A program made the translations under genes and the position numbers. The notes below the pieces were generated by a model that saw nothing but the letters and a program-made list of their open reading frames with translations, did no database searches and had not been told where the DNA came from. DNA of 64,000 bases from assembly GCA_961205875.1 (NCBI GenBank), contig OY540820.1, positions 3,162,001 to 3,226,000 on the forward strand, read 5' to 3'. This DNA is from Sialis fuliginosa (Eukaryota > Arthropoda > Insecta > Megaloptera > Sialidae). Below are positions 49,796 to 62,029 of this stretch, in pieces (position 1 is the first letter of the stretch; every line of letters begins with the position of its first letter).

Positions 49796-52385
49796 GCCGC
49801 TTTTTTCAAACCAAAAGTCAACATGACTTTTACCGAACTGGCAAACTATTTATTTAACTGCCCAATTTAATTATTTTACCACTAAAATAATTATTGCACT
49901 GGTCATTTATTTAATCTACTGCTCGAGTAGGTTTTTAACTGCCGCTGTCAGATTAAGCAACTTACCAAATTCGTATATATTACTTGCTACATTTTACTGC
50001 CACAATTGATTTAATTACCGTACAAAAAGTTTAATACTGTCCAAATGAATTATTCACTGCCCAATATAACCGCCCGAATATTTAAAAACTGTTCAAATAA
50101 TTACTTCTCCTTAATAATTATAATAATAAATGGAACTGTTTTGAAAACTATTGTTAATAGTATAGCAGTGGTATCAGAGTATTTATTAAACTCCAAGAAT
50201 TCCCATTTAAATGTTTCTTATTAACACTAATTTATAAATTATTATTAAGACTTTTTCAAGCCACGGTTACGTGTGTAAGACGAGACAGACTTTAATTTTC
50301 ACGAACCCAACAATCAAATGTTTATACAATAAGGTACTTACCTATTTAACACTATTAAGAAACGGGAACAAATTAAACGCACACTATTTTTAATGAAATG
50401 AGAAATAGTGAAGAGCATTAAATAAACTATTCTCAGTTAATAACCTTTGTAGCATTTGTAAACAATATTGAACAGTATTTTTTATGTTTTAGCAATAGTT
50501 AATATGAATTAGCGTAAAAAATATTTTTTGTTCATTAAAGAAATAAAATGACACATAGAACAAAAAATACCCCTTAAAATGGCTAAATAAATATTAGGTT
50601 GGTGAGATTTGTACTAAATATATTTATATAATATTTTGTAAATCATACATCGAGTTGATGTTCTAATAATGCAAGTTAACTGTCCTTGATTAAGGCAATC
50701 TATTGGGGCAAAATCGAGTTGATTAGTTTTGGGTTGGTCAGTTTTCGTTAGGTTAGGTTAGGTTATGTCTATTCTAACACACGTGATATTTGAAAGTTAT
50801 GACGTCGGTAACGGCATATTCTTCAGGTTTACCTTATTTAATTTGGGTTAGGGGTAGTGGAACATCCCCCTCCAAAATTAAAAATTATAAAATTAAAGCA
50901 AATTGAATAATATAATTTAATAATATGGGGATGCCAAGAGAATTCTAAATTATGATTTTTGAGCATAAAAGTGACTATAACACGAAAACGGCTCATTTCC
51001 GGACCTATGTTAATCACCTCTTGAAGTGGAGTAGGCAATTTTTTGGACATCCTGTGTATTTAATGATCAAAGTATATAAAATAATAAAATATTGCGCGCT
51101 TAAATACTACCCTTAAGAAACGTAACTGTTATTATTAATTTTTTTAATTGTTTTCTGCAAAAACAAGCTTTCTTCTGCTTTAGTTATGTAAGCATAGTGT
51201 TTTGTTAAGAAGAAGCTACTTCGTTGAATTTATCGCCCCTGGAATATGCCATTCCATAGAAGACTAAATAACCGCTTTACAAGTATAATATGTTGTGTAG
51301 AAGAAGCGAGACGCGCGACAGTGAATTATTTTGAGCAGAAGACGGTCACGTTTCTTATTAGCATAGAGCGTTTAATTCCTTGAATTAAACTGGCATCACG
51401 GTAATTAGAGGTGATTAATTGTGAATGGCCGATGGTTAATTAATAGCTGTTTGCGTGCGCGGCTCTGCTAAATACTTACTCGCACATTCTAAGTACCCCT
51501 TCACCCCTATCTCTCTGTGAACGTGATCTGCTTGTTGTGCAGTAATTCCTGCTAAATATTGCAATTGAACTATAGTTTATGGTGTCAATATTTTCATAAC
51601 CGAGTGACGTTACTGATATAAATTTAATTTTTAGTTCTTATATTAACTTCCCATTAGGAAGTTAGGTCCGAAAATCAAAATCAAAAAATTCAACATATTT
51701 GTATGTTTCAAGGTCACTGTAATATATTCCCACTATTTTCAGAAAGATGTATGCGTGTGTGTACGTACGTATGTGCGAGCTATTTTTTACGTGCACGAAA
51801 TATCGCAAATAAAAAATGCTATTGGCTTCGCTAGGGGTGTCATTTGAAGCGTCTTGACGCGAATATGGTCTGAAGGAAAGTATTTTTCGAAATTCATTGT
51901 ATTATATTGTTGACATTAGGATTATAGAAACATAATATTCATAATACGTTGTGTTATTGAGTGTGTTTGTGTTCGAAATAAAATCGCAAAAGGTGAAAAA
52001 TTATTTAAAAATACCGTGTATGTAATACACTGCCTGTCACAATTAGTGGGGCACTTTTTCAATGTAACACAGTTTTGGTAAAAAATTGTCATATTAATAT
52101 GAAAATTCATAAAAATCATTAGTGTGGTGTTGTTTCAAAGCTCAAAGAGTAAAAACTTTGTGCGTGCATCGATAGCGGGTGTACAACCCTTGGAGGGGTG
52201 AAAAATGGAAAGTGACAATTTCAAGTATTAAAAAAAAAGTTAATTAGTACTAAATTCATAAATCCAATAAATTTTAAGAAATGTTTGTTTAAAAATTATC
52301 ATAAAAATTGTGATAAATACATACCTACCTATTAGTAACAAAAAATTAAACTTAAACTTTATTAACCTTAATATAAAGGACAATT
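49796..52385. other. Intergenic stretch without recognisable genes
   Basis: Mostly AT-rich. A ggttaggttaggtta run lies near 50750, and a more balanced, non-repetitive patch at about 51170-51600. No exon with a family signature was found. Confidence 0.4.
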
Positions 52386-52550
52386 CAGTGACGTAGTAAC
52401 GGGTTTTTTTTTGGAGATGACCCCCCCCCCGAAATATTTAGTGTTCCTAAAAAATGTATGTTTTGAAAAAACATTAGTTCAAAATCCCTTAAAAAAATTT
52501 AACTCATATGTATTCACCCCCCCCCCTAAAATTTTCTTGCTACGCCACTG
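52386..52550. mobile_element. Small hAT-like MITE
   Basis: Ends are cagtgacgtagtaa and its near-complement ttgctacgccactg. Flanks ggacaatt and ggacagtc match at six of eight positions, as expected of an aged 8-bp target duplication. It contains two long C runs. Confidence 0.5.
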
Positions 52551-53614
52551 GGACAGTCACCAAACTTCTCTTCAAACAGAAAAACAGTGTTCTATAGAAT
52601 AATATTAAATAAATTAAATAAATAAAACATAAAATTTATTACATAATAAAATAGCATAACAATACTACATTTTCGCTAACGCGAAAATGTTTTAATTTGA
52701 TATAATAAAAAGTAACGCATATTTTTTAAACTATAGTAAGCCTTACACATATGTAATTTTTTATATAGTAAGCCCCACATTCAAGCATCGAGATTCCACA
52801 TCTAGTTCTAGCCGAATGCAATCGGCTACACCTAGTTCTAGTCGCACTTCGGGTTTTAGCCGTAACATATGTATAAATATTATGGAAAGTATTATTTTTA
52901 AATTTATAGGTATGAGTCATCTTAATTATTCGAAGCAAGCCTGGCCGGAGCCTCATATAATGCCTGATATATGTAATGGCTGTTTAAAGGAACCATTCTG
53001 GTCCAAGGATATTTAACCTTTATATTTATTTATCTTCCAACTTAGCAAAATTATGTAAAAAGAAATACGGGCTCGATAAAATGAATGATTTTTTTAAATA
53101 TTGGTGAAGGGCCCGCATGAATTGAATCTCTCATAATATTTATTAATAGGGACCTATATAGAACCAATCAATTGGATAACTCCCTTTGCAGAATATGACC
53201 AATTAAAATAAAAATCATTGAACATCAGTTGAACACAAAAGTTATAAATTTACCGCATCATGGTTAATTGATTATAATTTACAAGCTTACACCAATGTTT
53301 CTTAAAATATTTTTTTTCCTACATTTATAATTTGAAACAACCTAATATTAAAAAATATAAGTTTATTATAAATAAATTATGTTTTTGTAGATATTAGACC
53401 ATAATATAATAAAGTATTTTTATCGTTCAATAATATAATTGACCATAGAATGTATTTTATAAGAAACACTGAGCTCATGTATAAATATAGGTATGTATAT
53501 AGGCGCCGAGTGTGGAGAAGGGTCGCCACCTTAGGTATGATTTCAAGGGGGTTTCACCAGTGGCGTCGCTAGGGAGAGTGATACCCGGGGCGGAAATCGA
53601 GACTGTTAAATATT

Positions 53615-54935
53615 ATCCGATTTCAAAATTTTAATTTGATCTTTCTGTTTCACGTCAAGACAAACACTTTTCATTCTGTAACTGTCTGTCCGTCCGTCTG
53701 TGTATGTGTCTGTCTGTCCCCTGAATCCTTGTCACACGCATAACTCATGAACTACTGAACCAATATTATTGAAACTTGGTCGGATGGTTGGGTCTGGCTT
53801 GAGGACGGTTTCATTTCAAAATCATCAAACTCGTGTGTAAGGAGGAGGGGTGACACCCCAAAATATTTATTTTTTCAAGATATTTTTTGTTGAGTATTCA
53901 ATTTCCTATAATCTAGGTCTACAATGTTTGTTGTAAAATATTCCCTTACAAAGATTTATCTCAATTTGCTTTTAAAAATCGTGTTTTTTTTAAACTGATA
54001 TTTACTTTGATATATTAAAATGTCATTTTGACGTTTGCATAAATTTATATTTAGATTGGAAAATTTCGAACTAATATTTTTTAGTAATATTGTATAAAAA
54101 TTAAATGGTTAACCAATGCTAGGCAATTTATCTAAACACTTTATCGGTTTTTATTTATGTATAATTGTTCAATACCCGGGAAAAATTTCAGATCTGAAGT
54201 GATCTCGGTTGATCTTCATTTTGGAACAAATCAGATCTTTGTAGATAAATAAACTTTTGTCTACCTTAAATAACAAATTAATACACATATACTATATAGA
54301 AACCTTGTTTATAATTTAATCAATTTAAAAAAAATTGTACAGAAACGTATTGAATGATATTTGAGGCCCGTGTATTAAATTAATAAATAAATTCACAACA
54401 CACCCCCTGTCACAGATGAAGGTTGTAATTGGTCTCATTCGATCCAGCGGGAAAAATACTTCGGGATACTAGTTATGGTATTCATTATAGAAAATCGTAG
54501 ATATCTCGACTCCTGTGCTAGATAGAGGGTTGTTTTACCCCCCACACCCCTAGTATCCCGAAGTATTTTTCCCGCTGGATCGAATGAGACCAATTACAAC
54601 CCTTCATTTGTGACAGGGGGTGAGTTGTGAATTTATTTATTAATTTAATACACGGGCCTCAAATATCATTCAATACGTTTCTGTACAATTTTTTTTAATT
54701 GATTAAATTATAAACAAGGTAGTATATGTGTATTTGTTATTTAAGTAGTATATGTGTATTTGTTATTTAAGTAGTATATGTGTATTTGTTATTTAAGGTA
54801 GACAAAAGTTTATTTATTTACAAAGATCTGATTTGTTCCAAAATGAAGATCAACCGAGATCACTTCAGATCTGAAATTTTTTCCCGGGTATTAACTACTT
54901 TTGGTGAATTTGGCACGAGGAAGTTGTGCATTACT
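53615..54935 (-). repeat. Dispersed repeat R1, copy f (interrupted)
   Basis: It begins ccgatttcaaaattttaatt and follows inverted R1 to gataattgttcaata-like sequence near 54170. It resumes at 54889 with ttaactacttttggtgaatt and gcacgaggaagttgtgcatt. The gap is the palindrome at 54175-54888. Confidence 0.7.
54175..54888. mobile_element. 714-bp near-perfect palindrome with CCCGGG ends
   Basis: It starts cccgggaaaaatttcagatc and ends with the complement; the arms match almost throughout, with the centre near 54510. TA lies on both sides (54173-54174, 54889-54890), and other R1 copies are continuous here. The right arm carries a 28-bp unit in three tandem copies (54717-54797: gtagtatatgtgtatttgtt). 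The arms contain cattcgatccagcgggaaaa, shared with the Helitron-associated repeats. Confidence 0.8.
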
Positions 54936-55950
54936 TGTATTCTTTGTTGGCTTTTTAAGTTTTTTGAATTATACTCTCCTCCGTGAAAAATGAAAAGTAG
55001 GCATCTATCTATAAGTATGTATACTGTATGCACTCAATTTTTTACGCAACCAAATTTTTGTTCTTTTACAGATGATGTAGGATTCATTAATTAATACCAA
55101 GAGAGTTGTTTTCCATAAAATACGTACAGTACATTGTCTAACGCCCACTACTAATAATCTTTTCAAACATAATGAATCAACTAATTCAATGTGCATTCTT
55201 GTTTCCTGTACTTCATTCATATCGTAATTATTATTTTTCAAAATGCTTACAATTGTTTGAAATTTATTACGATTTCATACGAAATAATGCAATAATATTT
55301 ACCTCAATTTCTCTAATTAGTTCTTAAATATTCAATTGCTTTTTCTTGTGATATTACTTAATCCTTAAGGGTTGGCCGCACTGCAGATTCACATCTTATT
55401 CTTTAGGGGCCTTAGGGAGTATGTGGAAGACGATATTCTTGTTTTGTTTTATACACGAAAATATTTTTACGTAATACTTGAATGGTCCCTATATAGTTTT
55501 CAGAAAATATGTTTTTATGAGTCGTAATCATGATGTAATATAATAGAAATGGTAAATTAAGTATTTAATTTTGTTTTAATCTAGAAAAAAAAATTGAAAT
55601 GGACGAGTCCATGGAATGGATTTTACAAGTTTTTGCTAATCAAAATGATATTTTTGATATTAATATAAATTTATAATATGAAATAACACCTGAAAACGAA
55701 CAAATTTTTAACTTCACTAGGTATGTTAAAAGGAGAATTTTGCACACTTATTATTAGATTTGTAAAATACTCATAATAACTTATTAAGTCAGGTAAATCT
55801 GCAAAATCTCTTATTCCATTTATGTGTTTTTTTGTATCTGTGATTGTATTAATACAGGCAGATAAAACATAATAAAACGGCACGCACATAACAGATTTCC
55901 GTAGTCATTACGATTTATAAACAAGAGTTATTCTAATTTTTTTAGCTACA
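54936..55950. other. AT-rich stretch, nothing recognised
   Basis: Only short unsupported frames occur here. No repeat family shared with other parts of the window was seen. Confidence 0.35.
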
Positions 55951-56760
55951 GTGTTCGTTATAATTTTCATTAAAAGTAATAACTAAAAGCTTCATTCTGG
56001 ATTTTTTTTAGATTTTTTGCATCGGTAGTTTAGAAAGTAGAAGGGGGAAAGGGACGCTCTCATAACGACATTTAAATGCAAATATATCGTGATTGAAGGG
56101 TTGAAATCAAAAGGTCATATAACATTTTTTGTTGCATTTTAGGAGACCTATCTAAAGATACTCCACTCAAAGGGGTAAGTGAAAAAAAAATGTGAGTTCA
56201 CTTTTCAGTCTATGAGAGGGGGTCCAAAATAATTTTGACAGTGTTCGTTATAATTTTCAGTGGAAGTACTAATTAAAAGCTACATTCTGAATTTTTTTCA
56301 GATTTTTTGAATAGATAGTTTAGAAATTACGTGGAGGGGGGGACACTCTGATAACGACATTTAAATGCAAATATATCGTGACTGAAGGGTTAAAATCAAA
56401 AGATCATATTATATTTTTTGTTGCATTTTAGGAAAACTATCTAATGACATCCCACTCAATGGGGTAAGTGAAAAAAAAAAATGTGTGTTCACTTTTCAGT
56501 CTATAGGAGGGGGGTCCAAAATAATTTTGACAGCGTTCGTTATAATTTTCAGTGGAAGTACTAATTAAAAGCTATATTCTCGAATTTTTTCAGATTTTTT
56601 TAATAGATAGTTTAGAAATTAAGAGGGGGGAGGCGCTCTGATCACGACTTTGAACGCAAATATATCGTGACTGAAAGGTTAAAATCAAAATATCATATAA
56701 ATTTTTTTATTGCATTTTCAGTCTATAGAAAGGGGGGCAAAAAAAAATTTTTTTTTCAAA
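55951..56760 (+). repeat. Three tandem units of about 290 bp
   Basis: Units start at 55951, 56241 and 56533, each with gttcgttataattttca, attctg/attctcgaattttt, a G-run and aaatatatcgtga. The third is shortened by a deletion of about 60 bp. Each contains cacttttcagtctat or its remnant. No coding region. Confidence 0.8.
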
Positions 56761-56935
56761 AATCTTATCATTTCTGTTTTTGTGTTATCAGTCTTCGTCC
56801 GTATACCAAATTTAACCTTAATCGGCTTAAAATTTTTGAGGACGGACATGGCGAAACTATAAGATTTCCTAGTTTTCTATGGAAACCTAAAAATTAAGCT
56901 AAATTGTATGTTTATTTATTTTTAACTAGCTGGGC

Positions 56936-58285
56936 CCACGCGGCTTCGCTCGCGTGGACTACGGAATTATTGTTTAGGATTTAAAAAATATATAGTTGAA
57001 TTAATTACAAACACGATTAGTTATTAATGTAATAAAAACCAAATAACACTTAAATTACCTACCTAACAAAAACGAATCAGAACAAAAAGTATAAATAACA
57101 CAGGTTTACAAAAAAACAAAAGTTTATGAATATTTGACGAGACCATTGTATTCTTATGTATTTTGACGTCCTGAATCCGAATCTGAGGTCCGTTGATCTT
57201 GGTTAGCTCAGTTTCAAGGTCATTTTAAGGTCAAATTTTTAAAAATCGCTAAATGTTTCTGGTAAAAGGTGATATATAAGTTTTTCTGGTCGCTGATTCT
57301 AAATTTGTCATCCGTTGACCTCTATGAGGTCAGGTTCAAGGTCATTTGAAGGTCAAAGTGGGAAATATCACTCGAAAATTCTGACAAAACAGTACATATA
57401 GGTTTTTGGGGTCGCTGTATTAAAATTTGAAGTCCGTAGACCCCTACAATGTCAGTTTCAAGGTTATTTCAGGGTCAAATTTTTAAAAATCGCTAAATGA
57501 ATCTGGTAAAAGGTGATATATAGGTTTCTCTGGTCGCTGATTCTGAATTTGACATCCGTTGACCTCTACAAGGTCAGGTTCAAACCTATATGTACTGTTT
57601 CGAGCGAGTTTTCCCTCTTTTTCATGAAATGACCTTGAACCTGACCTCGTAGAGGTCAACAAACATCAAATTCAGAATCAGCGAACAGAGAAACCTATAT
57701 ATCACCTTTTACCAGATTCATTTAACGATTTAAAAAAATAAAATTTTAATCTTAAAATGACCTTGAAAATGACATTGTAGGGGTCTACGGACCTCAAATT
57801 AATTAATTAAGCGACCCCAAAAACCTATATGTACTGTTTTGTCAGAAATTTCGAGCGGTTTTTCCTACTTTGACCTTGAAATGACCTTGAACCTGACCTC
57901 ATAGAGGTCAACGGATGACAAATTTAGAATCAGCGACCAGAAAAACCTATATATCACCTTTTACCAGAAACATTTAGCGTTTTTTAAATATTTGACCTTA
58001 AAATGACCTTGAAACTGAGCTAACCAAGATCAACGGACCTCAGATTCGGATTCAGGACGTCAAAATACATAAGAATAAAATGGTCTCGTCAAATATTCAT
58101 AAACTTTTGTTTTTTTGTAAACCTGTGTAATTTTTGTTCTATTTAAATTTAAAAGTTAATTATTGAAAACAAAATAAACAATTGACAATCAAAAGAATAC
58201 CGACCTGTTCCCTTCCCTCTGCCCTGCGCTTCTAGTTGGTACGTTCCATCGCCATACACGGGTCACCATCGCACGAATAATATTT
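56936..58285 (-). mobile_element. Helitron-like element (minus), split by a fold-back insertion
   Basis: The minus-strand 3' end is ccacgcgagcgaagccgcgt, then gggcccagCTAG next to T. It forms a hairpin of the type CCACGCG...CGCGTGG. The body matches the element at 62578-62900 on both sides of the insertion at 57099-58127. The 5' limit is approximate. Confidence 0.7.
57099..58127. mobile_element. 1029-bp fold-back element inserted in the Helitron, TAA duplication
   Basis: Terminal sequences are cacaggtttacaaaaaaaca and its complement. TAA flanks both ends (57096-57098, 58128-58130). The related element at 62578-62900 has the uninterrupted target at about 62737-62752. The arms (about 57099-57570 and 57640-58127) consist of repeated blocks with ggtcaaattt, cgctaaatgaatctggtaaa and ggtgatatataggttt. 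No coding frame. Confidence 0.85.
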
Positions 58286-60912
58286 TCCCGTATCTACTAT
58301 ATATAACGAAGTGCCCTGACTGATAATCATTTTTTTGACCATTTCCACTCATCGGAGAATCTTGAAATTTGGTATATATATTCCTTGGGGGTAAAAAATA
58401 ACAACTAGTGGGCCTTTTTTGAAAAAGTTCATAAATGGGGTGACAAGAGGCCCCCAATTTTTCAAAAAAAAAGTTAGAATTTTTTTATTATTTTTTTTAT
58501 ATTCCTTGGGTGATATAATGTAAGGTTCAAATTTCAGATTTAAAAAAAATGAAAAAAAAAGGAAAAAAAAAGTTTTGATGTAAAAAAGTATCAAAACGAA
58601 AACTGATATTAGATTTTTTTAATTTTTTTCAAATACTTTGGTTAATTGGCAACCATGAACCCGTGTCTGATTTTTGAAAAAGATATGTTAAAGAGGAGAA
58701 AATAAACAAAATACGTTTACATATAATGCGCTTTAAGCATTTACTAAATTAATTGCAAATGTCGTAACTATGGATACATTATATTTTATTGATTATTTTT
58801 AAAAATTTTAAATGTCAGTGGCCATTTAAAATTTTGAAGTGAACAATAAAATATAACAAAAAAGAAATATAAAGAGCATAACGAACGAAAAAATATGCAC
58901 AACTCTAATGTAATAAATAATTTAATTTTCATAAATAAATTTGACAAAAAAATTGAAGACAAATAATTACAGCATTCGGACACAATTCGACCAACATTCG
59001 GCGATAGATATGTGTTCCCGGTACAAATAAAAATTAAGTAGGTATATAATGACATTTTTTAAATCTTAAGTCATTGAATTATCAATATTTTTACTTTCAT
59101 AGGTATAGGTATTTTATTATATTTATTTGTAATCATAAATATCAGAAGAATTTATATAATTTCAAATTAACATTGTAATTTTAAATGATATTATTTTAAT
59201 TGTTGTTTGAAACTGTATATCTGTCATCTTTACCCAATGTACTAACCTAAAATGTACATTTACAAAATTAAAACAAGATGTTGATTTATTGCAAATTGTT
59301 ACGAAAGCTTCATTCAATTGACAAGACCTATATTTGATTGTAATTAATTAATTAATTGTACAAAGAGTGTACGAGTATCTACAAGAGCTAATAATGTATT
59401 TATATAGACACATTGATGAATTTTTGAAAGACACGAGCAGAAAAACCAAAAATGAAATTATTTTTAATATTCATAAAATGTTCAAATCATGTAAGTACAT
59501 GATGTAATACAATACATGTACCAGAAGTCATAAAATAATTTTTTGTCGTTGTCATATCAGAAACAAATGTCATAATATGTATTTAGTATGCAATATATTT
59601 TCATACGACAAGAGTTGAAAACGCATCGTAAACAAATATACAGGTAATCCTCGACTTATAATTGTCTTTGTCTCTTTCTTACATGCACATATTACATAAA
59701 TGAAACAAACAGTTCCGGGAATTTCCCAAAAATGTAGTTTATTATTATTTATGTAGATATTTTTGGGAACCCGCAACTGTTTGTTATGTATAGAAAATGC
59801 GATTCGCTTCACATCAAGGAAAACGTCCAAAGCAAAAATATGTACATATTGTACGTGTTAACTTACAACTTATTCTATTTACGATCGATGTTTAGAAACC
59901 TATCTCGGTTGTAAGTCGAGGAATACCTGTACTACGATATATAACGTATGTCTTATCAGTTTAAGCGTAAAAAATATCAAAGTTAATATTCAATGTTTTT
60001 AAATGCTGCGAGAAGTTCAAACATGCTTGACTGATTTAAATTTACTTTTTTCCTTATTTTATATATTACTTACAAAATAACCAAGACGTTCCATTAAAAT
60101 TTCAGGATTTGTGAAGTGTTCTGTCGTAGGAAAAGTTTAGGAAGCACTGTTCTACATCATACTTCAATATCAACCAAATTGAGTTATTGAGGGTAAAAAA
60201 TATATTGAAAAAACCTCATAGAGAAACCATATTTAGTTTGTGCAATAAAGTTTTAACAGGTACGATTTTTCTAAAATATCTTAAAATTAATAAAATTAAA
60301 ATTGATAAAAGCCCAGCTCTAATGAATAAATAAGAAAGCACTCCGTCACAGCACTATATTATTCCGTCGCGGGAAAGTACCTACCATATAGGCCAGTCAG
60401 GATCCACTCAGGGCTAGCTACGTCACTGGTTACGATACTATATTATTGTTGGTTACGATATTTCATAAAACAGATATCGGTGCTTAGAATACATTGTCTG
60501 GAGGAATACGATAAAAGTTTTAACAGATTTTTTAGCGGAAAAGAGAATTTTGTCGCTTATATATGAGATTTTTAGAATCGATAACTCAATTTCGCAAAAA
60601 GTGTATCTTACGATACTTTGCTTTGGAGGGGACGATATAGAAATAATTTAACCAGGTATGTTATAATTTAGGTATATAAAAACATAGTACCTAGCCATGG
60701 AATACGGAATTTTATAATTTACGGTTTCAATATTTTATTTTATTAATTTAGGTTACTATGATTATGTCTCTTTAAAATATTTTGTCGAACAATTAAATGA
60801 TTTTTGACACATATTAACAATTAAATATTTTGAAATGCCTATATTGATTGAAAATTTAAATATGAAGAAACATTTCACTTCTATGAAAGGTAAAATATCG
60901 AAATTAATTATT
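58286..60912. other. AT-rich intergenic stretch
   Basis: No supported gene. Long A and T runs occur at 58450-58640. Scattered short frames without protein character are present. An inverted pair of about 30 bp (aactgtttgttatg / acaaacagttccggg) near 59700-59790 is the only local structure noted. Confidence 0.35.
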
Positions 60913-62027
60913 AGGTTTGGTGTAAATTTTTCGAAACACAATTTTTCGAATCACAATTTTTTGAATCAAAATTCTTCGAATGAACAATTTTTCGAAAAAT
61001 TTAAGTTTTATTGTTCAAATTTTAATTAGTTAATAAAATATTAAGTAAAGTAATATTTGGACATTTTACGATATCCATACTAATATTATAAATGCGAAAG
61101 TGTGTTTGTCTGTCTGTTTTCTGTTTGTTACCTTTTCACGGCTAAACCGCTTTACCGATTTTGATGAAATTTGGCAGTGAGATAGCTTGCATCCCGAGGA
61201 CGGACATAGGCTATTTCGTATCTTAAAAATTCAACCCCTAAGAAATTGCAAGGGGGTGGAAATTTTTTATTTTTTTTTAGTAATTATTATTTTACCCCCC
61301 GATACATATGAAGGGTTGTAAATGGTTTTATTCGATCCGGCGGGAAAAATACCACGGGGGCGTAGGTTTTAGGGGGCAAAACAACCCTCTATCTCGCATA
61401 GGAGCTGAGATATTTACGATTTTGTATAATGAAAGAAAACTAAAAATAAGAAAAATTTTATATTTTACCCCCTGTCACATATGAAGAGTTGTAATTGATT
61501 ACATTCGATCTGGCGGGCAAAAATAATACGGAAGAGGGATTATTAGGGGGACAAAACAACCCCTTATCTTACATAGGAGTCGCGACTTATATTATAAATG
61601 CGAAAGTGTATCTCTCAGTCTGTCTATTTGTTACCTGTTCACGACTAAACTGCTTTACCGATTTTGATGAAATTTGGCAGTGAGATAGCTTACATCCCGA
61701 GGACGGATTAAGGCTATTTCGTATCTCGAAAATTCAACCCCTAAGGAATTGCAAGGGAGAGGAAAATTTTTAATTTTTTTTAGTAATTAATATTTTACCC
61801 GTTACATATGAAGGGTTGTAAGTGGTTTTATTCGATCCAGCGGGAAAAATACCACGGGGGCGGGGGTTTTAGGGCGGAAAAACCCCTCTATCTCGCATAG
61901 GAGCCGACACATTTACGATTTTGTATAATTAAAGAAAACTAAAAATAAGATAAATTTAATATTTTACCCCCTGTCACATATGAAGGGTTTCGAAATCCAC
62001 GCGAGCGAAGTCGCGGGTAGCAGCTAG
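60913..62027 (+). mobile_element. Second Helitron copy with the same upstream flank
   Basis: Positions 60913-61073 repeat the left end of the 40546 element (tttggtgtaaatttttcgaa onward to acattttacgata). The Helitron-like part follows from tc at 61074 to CTAG at 62027. It is longer than the first copy because its body is partly duplicated (second start tattataaatgcgaaagtg near 61590) and it holds several units with cattcgatccggcgggaaaa. Confidence 0.7.
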
Positions 62028-62029
62028 TA

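Noticed and set aside
50740-50770. ggttaggttaggtta run as an internal insect telomere repeat
   Set aside because: Only a few imperfect units; common short motif in insect DNA and too short to call telomeric.
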